From assembly GCA_903944555.1 (NCBI GenBank), contig CAJASG010000189.1, positions 1 to 10,587 of the forward strand: 10,587 bases of DNA, read 5' to 3'. The notes under the pieces are model-generated. The model saw only the letters and a program-made list of their open reading frames with translations, was not told where the DNA came from and ran no database searches. Origin of the DNA: an uncultured beta proteobacterium (GTDB taxonomy: Bacteria; Pseudomonadota; Gammaproteobacteria; Burkholderiales; Burkholderiaceae_C). Position 1 is the first letter of the stretch, and the number at the start of each line of letters is the position of its first letter. Of this stretch, positions 1 through 5,244 are shown in pieces. A program made the position numbers and the translations under genes.

Positions 1-203
1 CGGCGGTTATCGTCATAGGCTTGGCGCTTGTCCGGATCGGACAGCACGTCATAAGCCTCTTGTACCGCTCTGAATCGCTCTGGCGCTTGCGCATCCGAAT
101 TGCGGTCCGGGTGGTGTAGGGACGCTTTTTGGCGAAACGCTTTTTTGATGTCCGCAAGCGTTGCCGCACTGCTTAGGTCAAGGGCTGCGTAGTGGTCTTT
201 CAT
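1..203 (-). CDS. J-domain (DnaJ-like) co-chaperone, N-terminal part only
   Basis: The 67 residues visible form almost a complete J domain. Helix II is rich in basic residues (DIKKAFRQKAS, about 18-28), the invariant HPD tripeptide is at residues 31-33, and a typical helix III/IV follows (ERFRAVQEAYDVLSDPDKRQAYD). J domains bind Hsp70/DnaK and stimulate its ATPase. The ATG at 203 opens the domain at the usual place (MKDHYAALDLS), and an AAGGGA stretch about 11 bases upstream is a possible ribosome binding site. The gene leaves the window on the left, so it cannot be said whether it is DnaJ, a CbpA type or a short J protein. The first residues are not the usual DYYEVLGV of canonical DnaJ, so a specialised J protein is more likely. 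It lies in the same direction as the cassette to its right but beyond a terminator, so it is probably transcribed separately. Confidence 0.88.
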   Translation of the reverse strand, partial: MKDHYAALDLSSAATLADIKKAFRQKASLHHPDRNSDAQAPERFRAVQEAYDVLSDPDKRQAYDDNR

Positions 204-232
204 ACAGCGAAATATCCCTTGTCAGAAAAGAA

Positions 233-265
233 AAACCCCACTAGTAAAAAAATGTAGCGGGGTTT
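233..265 (-). terminator. Rho-independent terminator for the TAXI/two-component cassette
   Basis: The arms AAACCCC (233-239) and GGGGTTT (259-265) pair perfectly. After one A/C mismatch the stem continues with CTA (241-243) against TAG (255-257), around a loop of 11 bases. On the minus strand the hairpin is followed by TTTTTCTTTTC, the T-tract expected of an intrinsic terminator. It lies about 85 bases past the response regulator stop and before the J-domain gene. On the plus strand no T-run follows, so it works leftward only. Confidence 0.8.
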
Positions 266-350
266 CAACTGCCTTGAAGGCACGGGGAGCATTTTACACC
301 AGTCAGCATCGTAGGACGGTTAGTCGTTCCTCGGGTTGCCCATTGCAACA

Positions 351-962
351 CTAAAGCTTGTTTTCACGCAGGTAGCGGTCCAGTTCTATGGGTGTGGATT
401 GATCCAGCTTGGCGTACACCTTTGCGCGGTGCGTCTCCACAGTGCGCACTTCACAGTGAATATCCCTCGCTATCTCTTTGTTCGACTTTCCATTGCGTAG
501 CAGGTGCGCTACCTGCTGTTCCCGTGGTGTCAAATTGCACCAACGGTTGTGGGCTTCACGTTGCATTGGTATCTTGGCCGCTACTGTTTGCGCTTGCTCC
601 AGTGCTTGTGCCACAGTGTTCAGCAACCGAGTTTCGTCACATGGTTTCTCCAACCATCCGAAGGCGCCATTTTTGGTGGCTTCAACCGCGATCGATATAT
701 CTCCGTGTCCGGACAAAAAAAGCACGACCAAAGGGCTTGCGCGCTGCCGAATCGCTTCAAACACCTGCAAGCCGCTGATGCCGTCCATGCGCAGGTCGAG
801 AATGACACAACCACCCCGCATGATGTCAGCCTTGGCGAGGAAGGATTCACCCGAATCAAACAACTGCACTTGGTAGCCGCGTGAGGCCAGCAAGTAAGTT
901 AAGGATTTGCGAACGCCTTCGTCGTCATCCACTACATAGAGAATTAGATTTTTGGTATTCAT
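351..962 (-). CDS. FixJ/DctR-like response regulator (REC plus LuxR-type HTH)
   Basis: This is a 203-aa two-domain transcription factor of the FixJ/NarL class. From the chosen start, the receiver domain covers about 1-115: acidic pocket DDD at 12-14, phospho-acceptor Asp56 in VILDLRM, conserved Ser84 (FLSGHGD) and Lys106 (LEKP). A LuxR-type helix-turn-helix follows at about 144-186 (LTPREQQVAHLL, then NKEIARDI and VRTVETHR). All phosphorylation residues are present. The ATG at 962 overlaps the kinase stop as ATGA, a common sign of translational coupling, so I prefer it. An ATG at 971 would add three residues (MHG), and neither has a clear Shine-Dalgarno. Its partner is almost certainly the kinase encoded just upstream. 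The pairing of a FixJ-type regulator with a DctB/DctS-like sensor recalls DctS/DctR of Rhodobacter, which controls C4-dicarboxylate TRAP uptake. The actual target genes are not visible in the window. Confidence 0.9.
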   Translation of the reverse strand: MNTKNLILYVVDDDEGVRKSLTYLLASRGYQVQLFDSGESFLAKADIMRGGCVILDLRMDGISGLQVFEAIRQRASPLVVLFLSGHGDISIAVEATKNGAFGWLEKPCDETRLLNTVAQALEQAQTVAAKIPMQREAHNRWCNLTPREQQVAHLLRNGKSNKEIARDIHCEVRTVETHRAKVYAKLDQSTPIELDRYLRENKL

Positions 963-3109
963 GCCATGCATTTCAGTTTCAAGGTGAATAGTGCACCGTT
1001 GCCGCTTCTGTTTTTAAACTCAAGCGTTCCCCCATGGCTTTCCACAATCGTGTGGCAAATGTTTAAACCCAACCCCAGTCCATCGGGTTTTGTGGTGAAA
1101 AATGGAGTGAAAATTTGATCAAAAATGTCAGGCGTGATGCCGCTGCCATTGTCTGCGATTTGAATGATCACCTCGTCATTCACATGTTCAGCGACTATAT
1201 TGATTTCACGCTCACCAGCGGGTGTGTTTTGCATGGCTTGCAGGCTATTGAGCATCAGATTGATCAACACCTGTTCCAGCAACACTCGGTCCACCACTAC
1301 TGCTGGGATCGACTTGGGACAATGGCTGACAATTCTGGCCTGACGCTGGCGTATTTCCGGCTTTAAAAGAGCCTTGGCGTTGGCAATCATGTTTGCAACT
1401 GAGTTCGCCTCGAGCCCTTGGGTACGCTGGCGCACAAAACCCCTTATTCGTCGAACGGTCTCGGCGGCCCGTTGCGCCTGCGCTACGATTTCATCCAGAC
1501 TATTCATCAACATGGCCTGCTTTCCCTGCTCGGCAAATGCTTTCGCTGCACTGGCAAAGTTGCTCAAGGCCATGAGCGGTTGATTGAGCTCATGCGCTAC
1601 GGTGGATGCCATCTCGCCCAAACTAGCCAAGCGCTGGGCATGCTGCAACTGCTCGTCGTGTTGGCGCTGGCGTGCATCGTGGTTTTTTTGTTCGCTAATG
1701 TCCACCACTGAGCTCATCCAACCACTGTGCTCTCCAGATCCGTTAATCAGGGGGGCCGTGTAGATCATGGTGTAGACATCATGACCATCGCGGTGACGTA
1801 TGCGCGATTCAAACCCGGTCAGTGCGGCCTGGCCGCTCATGGCTGCCTCGTTATCTCGCCAATGCTGCTCCATGTCGTCAGGGTGCCAATAGGGGTAGGG
1901 CGGAAGGCGCCCCATCAATTCATCATTGCGGTAACCCGTCATCTCGCACAAGGCTGGATTCACGTAAATAATGTGCCCCTCCAAGTCTCGGGCGCGCATG
2001 CCAATCAACAAGGAATCTTCCATGGCTTTGCGAAAAGCACTGGCCTCCCCTAGTTCCCGTGTTCGATCGCGCACCCGGACCTCAAGCTCGCGGCGCAAAT
2101 TGCGTTGCTCCGTAAAACGTCGTTCACGTTGGCGCCAATAGAGACTGCCCAGCAGCAGCACACCTGTGAGAAGCGTGGCCAGTGCTATTGCCGTATACCG
2201 AGCTTTGTTGATGGGGAGCCAGTCAGACAGCACCACCAGGGTCCAGCCAAACTCTGGCAGGGTTTCCTCGCGGGCCAGGAACTTTTTTGAAGCGCCGTCA
2301 ATGGCTGCAACCAATTGATAGCTGGGGTCTCCGTCCGTGTACCGGGCGGTCCACGGCACTGGTGGGTAATTGGATTGCAGGCCATACTGCTGCTGAGAGG
2401 CGATTACGTCCAAATCCGTCTGACTGAGAGCCCGGGTGCTGGTGTAAATCCAGGATGACACGGTGCTCAAAAAAATAATTCCGCGCGCGTCCGACATATA
2501 AACCGGTGCACCTACATTGCTCCACGCTTGCGCTATGTCGCGCAAGCTCAATTTGATGGCGACCACGCCAATAATGCGGTCCTCATGGCGCACCGGTGTG
2601 GCGATGAATAGTCCGGGAATCTTTGTCGAGGTCCCTATTGCATAGAAAAATCCGCTGCGCCCTTGCATTGCATCTCTGAAGTACGGGCGAAATGAATAGT
2701 TGTCACCCACAAAAGTTAAGTGCTCGTTCCAATTACTGGCTGCCAGTGTTACGCCCTTTGCGTCCATAAGGTACAGCGCATCCGAGCCAACACGGCGGTT
2801 GACCTCTTCCAGATAGTGGTTCACTCTCTGTGTCACCTTGCTGTCAGCCGGTGTGGCCAGTAAGGTCTGAACACTGGTTTGCTGTGCGGTGGTGAAGGGA
2901 ATGTGTTTGTACCGTGCTACTGCACCGCGCAAGCTCAAAGATTGCACTTCAAGCGTCCGGTGGTTTGCATCTTCCTGTGCAGTAAGCTCCCTGCGGGCCG
3001 CCCACTCACCGCATACACCTACGAACAGGACAGCGCCAACTGTCACCGAAGCCCACGCCAACCGGCGGCGCATTTGCGAGGATGGTTTGGTTGGTGACAG
3101 TGTGGGCAA
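959..3109 (-). CDS. DctB/DctS-like membrane sensor histidine kinase (Cache, PAS, HisKA, HATPase)
   Basis: The 716-aa protein has TM1 at about 15-35, a periplasmic sensor region at about 36-303, TM2 at about 305-325, a coiled-coil linker, a PAS domain at about 360-475, and the kinase core. The periplasmic part carries the DctB-type double-Cache signature NYSFRPYFRDAMQG (138-150) with YAIG and ATPV after it. The H-box is LGEMASTVAHELNQP with phospho-acceptor His506. The N-box has Asn617 and Asn621, and the ATP lid shows DNGSG (653-657), FTPFFTTK (667-674) and GLGLGL (677-682). The core is therefore complete. The start is a TTG at 3109 with TAGGA about 8 bases upstream; the next in-frame ATG (codon 13) has no Shine-Dalgarno and would shorten the cytoplasmic N-terminus. 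The TAXI gene ends 34 bases upstream and the regulator gene overlaps its stop. Ligand unknown; the family usually senses carboxylates, directly or through a binding protein. Confidence 0.92.
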   Translation of the reverse strand: MPTLSPTKPSSQMRRRLAWASVTVGAVLFVGVCGEWAARRELTAQEDANHRTLEVQSLSLRGAVARYKHIPFTTAQQTSVQTLLATPADSKVTQRVNHYLEEVNRRVGSDALYLMDAKGVTLAASNWNEHLTFVGDNYSFRPYFRDAMQGRSGFFYAIGTSTKIPGLFIATPVRHEDRIIGVVAIKLSLRDIAQAWSNVGAPVYMSDARGIIFLSTVSSWIYTSTRALSQTDLDVIASQQQYGLQSNYPPVPWTARYTDGDPSYQLVAAIDGASKKFLAREETLPEFGWTLVVLSDWLPINKARYTAIALATLLTGVLLLGSLYWRQRERRFTEQRNLRRELEVRVRDRTRELGEASAFRKAMEDSLLIGMRARDLEGHIIYVNPALCEMTGYRNDELMGRLPPYPYWHPDDMEQHWRDNEAAMSGQAALTGFESRIRHRDGHDVYTMIYTAPLINGSGEHSGWMSSVVDISEQKNHDARQRQHDEQLQHAQRLASLGEMASTVAHELNQPLMALSNFASAAKAFAEQGKQAMLMNSLDEIVAQAQRAAETVRRIRGFVRQRTQGLEANSVANMIANAKALLKPEIRQRQARIVSHCPKSIPAVVVDRVLLEQVLINLMLNSLQAMQNTPAGEREINIVAEHVNDEVIIQIADNGSGITPDIFDQIFTPFFTTKPDGLGLGLNICHTIVESHGGTLEFKNRSGNGALFTLKLKCMA

Positions 3110-3143
3110 CTGTGGAGTCCTATCCGTTTGTTGTGAGTACGCC

Positions 3144-4121
3144 TTAGCGTGTCGCTGTTCTGACTGTGGCCTTGGTCACGTCGGATTTACCATACCGGGT
3201 AATGCCAAGGGTATCACCAACATTGCGCACTTCCTTCCACGCCGCATGGTATTGGCCCTCTTGCAACTCATCCATGTGGCTTGCAATGCAGTTTTGCAAT
3301 GCTGCAACTTGTTTGCCTTTTTCGCCCGTGGGTTTGAATGGTCGGGTGACCAGTAAATTCGGCGCTGACAGAAAGCGGTAGTTGTAGGCTCCAAGGTTGG
3401 TGTAATTGCGCTTGGTAGTGGTCAGCGGTGTCTGGGGTGATAGATCGTACTCGGCAAGCATCAAGCCACTGGTGCTTGCGTGGCGGCTAACGGAGGGGTA
3501 GGGCCAGCCGCCCGTCGTAAAAACGGCTTGCACCTGGTTTGATTGCAGCATCTTTATGGCCTCGTCATCGGTATTTGCCAGAACAAAGCCCATGCCATAC
3601 CCAAGCTGTCTCTCCAGCGCCTGGCCCAGCGCCTGGGCCGAGCCAACGGTGGCGACTTTAGCCCCTTTTAGATCGGAAAATTTTCGGTACACCAGTTGCT
3701 CACCCGACATTGGATTCCACTTATTGGCCCCGACCACGGAGCCGTCGGTCTTAGTAATGACGTGCAGCAGGTTTGCATGCATTGGCATGACTGCCTGGAG
3801 CTCCTGGATGTTTTGATCACCCTCCTTGGCCATTTGCTGCAACACGTCCACCTGAACAAACCCAATGTCAGCCTCACTGGCCGACAGCAGCATCAGGTTT
3901 TGTAGCCCCCCTGTGCTGGGTACCTGGCACACTGACGCCGCCTTACCGCACACCTTCTGAATGTCTCTGGCGAGCTGGGTGTAAACCCCGCTGGCCGGAC
4001 CTGTTGCAATGCGTAAGCTGCATTCTTCCTTTGCCTCCTGTGCGTGCACCGTCATGGTGGCGCCGCTAGTCAGTACGCCAATGGCGAGGCCAGCAATGAC
4101 AGAAATTTTTGTTGTTTTCAT
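3144..4121 (-). CDS. TAXI-family TRAP solute-binding protein, periplasmic, without transporter subunits
   Basis: This 325-aa protein begins with a classical signal peptide: KTTK, a hydrophobic core to about residue 24, and a probable signal peptidase I site after VHA at 25-27. The mature protein opens with RIATGPASGVYTQLARDI, the typical start of TAXI (TRAP-associated extracytoplasmic) binding proteins, followed by STGGLQNLMLL and EADIGFVQVD, also typical of the fold. Characterised TAXI proteins bind glutamate, glutamine or 2-oxoglutarate-type ligands, but the ligand cannot be read from this sequence. The ribosome binding site AAGGAG lies 8 bases before ATG. TAXI genes normally neighbour a fused DctQM-type membrane gene; none is encoded here. 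The gene sits instead between a 43-aa membrane protein and a sensor kinase. I infer a role in signal detection, perhaps presenting ligand to the kinase Cache domain, although it could also serve a TRAP membrane subunit encoded elsewhere. Confidence 0.9.
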   Translation of the reverse strand: MKTTKISVIAGLAIGVLTSGATMTVHAQEAKEECSLRIATGPASGVYTQLARDIQKVCGKAASVCQVPSTGGLQNLMLLSASEADIGFVQVDVLQQMAKEGDQNIQELQAVMPMHANLLHVITKTDGSVVGANKWNPMSGEQLVYRKFSDLKGAKVATVGSAQALGQALERQLGYGMGFVLANTDDEAIKMLQSNQVQAVFTTGGWPYPSVSRHASTSGLMLAEYDLSPQTPLTTTKRNYTNLGAYNYRFLSAPNLLVTRPFKPTGEKGKQVAALQNCIASHMDELQEGQYHAAWKEVRNVGDTLGITRYGKSDVTKATVRTATR

Positions 4122-4142
4122 TGGAATAACTCCTTGGGTTGG

Positions 4143-4274
4143 TTAGCGAATAATTTCAGGTGCTGCCCGAGTGGGCTCTGTGCTGCTGGAGCGATCTGCG
4201 CCTATCCAGCTCGCGAGAACAATGGCCACGAAAACAGCGAATGAGATCCAGCGTAATCCGGTCCAAAATTTCAT
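4143..4274 (-). CDS. Small single-helix membrane protein, 43 aa, function unknown
   Basis: This short frame encodes MKFWTGLRWISFAVFVAIVL at its start, giving one hydrophobic helix at about residues 8-25 after a short basic N-terminus. A polar 18-residue tail rich in Ser, Thr, Ala and Pro follows. The evidence that it is real is translational: GGAG lies 6-7 bases before ATG, and the ATG overlaps the stop of the preceding gene as ATGA. It ends 21 bases before the TAXI start codon, and that gap holds the TAXI ribosome binding site. There is no cysteine, so it is not a lipoprotein. The basic N-terminus predicts the tail in the periplasm, where it could touch the TAXI protein or the kinase sensor domain. 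That is inference from position. An uncleaved signal anchor is more likely than a secreted peptide, since no clear AxA site follows the helix. I recognise no family. Confidence 0.72.
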   Translation of the reverse strand: MKFWTGLRWISFAVFVAIVLASWIGADRSSSTEPTRAAPEIIR

Positions 4275-5062
4275 AAAAATCTCCTTTTCTGTGTAACGGT
4301 AGGCAAGGTAAGTGCGTCGAGTTGCTCCAACTCCTTGTGTTGCATAAAGCGTTGTGCAGGTGAATCCATGGAGCGCATTTCAACGTCGAGTTCTGCAAAT
4401 ACGGTGTTGAACCTGCTTTGCACCGAGCGCAATGCCTCGTCAGTGAGCAAGTCCTGCATTAGGTCCTGTAGCTCATTGGGATTCAAGGCAGCCATCACAC
4501 GTTGCCCTGCCTTGGCAAATTCCCACTCGAACATCTTTTGTTTGACTTGGTGACGGAACTCTTCCAAGGCGGCGTGGGCTTGATCGAGTCGATCGAGATT
4601 GCAGTCGTAGAAGTGCGTCATGCGTTGTAGCGCCTGTTGCTGGCGATCAAGCACATGGCCAGGATCTATGTGGCTTCGCTCGGCGACCATCTGCTTCATG
4701 GATTGGATTTGACCGCCGATAGTTACCAGTGCTTGGCGAAAGGACTTCAGCCTTTCCTCACGGCGCAAGCAGTCGTTTTGAAGTTGCTCAATCGGGTTGG
4801 TCCGAGCCTCTGACTTACGCAGGTGAAGAATGCGGTTTTCCAACCTTTGCATGGCCAATGGAATGCCGTGAAAAAGAACAGTTCCTATGATCGCCATTGC
4901 CCCTAGCGCCAACAAGCCAAGGCCAGAAGACACCGCCGCCCAAATGAGCGGGGCAGAAAGCGCCAATAGGGCTGTTGTGGCTAGCAGCGCCGTAATACGC
5001 AGGATCCAGACGCGTTGCGCGGCGTCTGTTGGCGGTGCGGAAGTCGATGTGAGCGCTGGCAT
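4271..5062 (-). CDS. Two-helix membrane protein with long helical cytoplasmic domain, unknown family
   Basis: The 263-aa product has a short polar N-terminus, two closely spaced hydrophobic helices at about 20-42 and 46-68, then about 190 residues rich in Glu, Gln, Arg, Lys and Leu. This part looks helical and probably coiled coil (about 72-125 and 140-190), broken by HIDPGH at 131-136 and NPNEL at 194-198. The two-helix hairpin with an Arg-rich exit (MQRLENRILHLRK) predicts both ends in the cytoplasm. I do not recognise the family. The charged helical body with a C-terminal segment TDEALRSVQSRFNTVFAELD vaguely recalls PspA/IM30-type proteins, but I see no decisive motif. It is the first gene of the cassette, and its stop overlaps the start of the 43-aa gene. 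The start at 5062 has GAAGG 6 bases upstream, inside a hairpin annotated separately. It may scaffold or signal alongside the kinase; this is unproven. Confidence 0.8.
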   Translation of the reverse strand: MPALTSTSAPPTDAAQRVWILRITALLATTALLALSAPLIWAAVSSGLGLLALGAMAIIGTVLFHGIPLAMQRLENRILHLRKSEARTNPIEQLQNDCLRREERLKSFRQALVTIGGQIQSMKQMVAERSHIDPGHVLDRQQQALQRMTHFYDCNLDRLDQAHAALEEFRHQVKQKMFEWEFAKAGQRVMAALNPNELQDLMQDLLTDEALRSVQSRFNTVFAELDVEMRSMDSPAQRFMQHKELEQLDALTLPTVTQKRRFL

Positions 5063-5068
5063 GGTTGG

Positions 5069-5093
5069 CCTTCATTGTTTGCAGTAATGAAGG
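5069..5093 (-). promoter_or_regulatory. Hairpin covering the ribosome binding site of the first cassette gene
   Basis: On the minus strand CCTTCATT (5093-5086) and AATGAAGG (5076-5069) are perfect 8-bp complements around a 9-base loop. The 3' arm contains GAAGG, the only Shine-Dalgarno-like sequence for the ATG at 5062, at a normal spacing of 6 bases. In RNA the site would be paired, which would lower translation of the gene unless the stem is opened. Because the following gene is coupled to this one by an ATGA overlap, the effect could reach further into the cassette. The pairing is seen directly; the regulatory effect is inferred. Confidence 0.5.
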
Positions 5094-5143
5094 TAGTTTC
5101 TGCCTGAATGGGTGTTGTTCCATCCGTGTCTTTGCGTCTGCTT

Positions 5144-5163
5144 CGTGCGTAGGATTACGCACG
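5144..5163. promoter_or_regulatory. Perfect inverted repeat, candidate operator of the cassette's FixJ-type regulator
   Basis: CGTGCGTA (5144-5151) and TACGCACG (5156-5163) are exact reverse complements separated by GGAT, so the arms are 8 bp and the centre-to-centre distance is 12 bp. It lies in the intergenic region before the cassette, about 80 bases upstream of the first start codon. Dyads of this size suit dimeric LuxR/FixJ-type regulators such as the one encoded at the end of the cassette, so autoregulation is plausible. No T-run follows on either strand, so it is not an intrinsic terminator. It could alternatively form an RNA stem with a four-base loop in the leader of the cassette transcript. 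Confidence 0.5.
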
Positions 5164-5211
5164 GGTTTACGCTATTCGCTATATTTATGATGGCGTTTTG
5201 CGCCCTTATCT

Positions 5212-5240
5212 ATTAGATTGGACATCAAAATGCCCGTGAA
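5212..5240 (-). promoter_or_regulatory. Candidate sigma-70 promoter of the cassette
   Basis: On the minus strand TTCACG (5240-5235) and TCTAAT (5217-5212) are separated by exactly 17 bases. They match the TTGACA and TATAAT consensus at 4 and 5 of 6 positions. The site begins just after the glnD stop and would start transcription near 5205, giving a leader of about 140 bases that contains both inverted repeats. Because glnD has no clear terminator, readthrough from map-glnD could also feed the cassette. If the regulator activates from the 5144-5163 repeat, a second promoter closer to the gene would be expected, and I see no good one. Confidence 0.35.
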
Positions 5241-5244
5241 ATGC

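Noticed and set aside
4815..5162. A 115-codon minus-strand frame starting with GTG inside the control region and running into the 263-aa gene
   Set aside because: It overlaps a better-supported membrane protein gene in another frame, lacks a good ribosome binding site, and its GTG sits inside the inverted repeat at 5144-5163.
5192..5204. GGCG/CGCC hairpin as a possible glnD terminator
   Set aside because: The stem is only 4 bp and no T-run follows on the minus strand, so it is not a convincing terminator.
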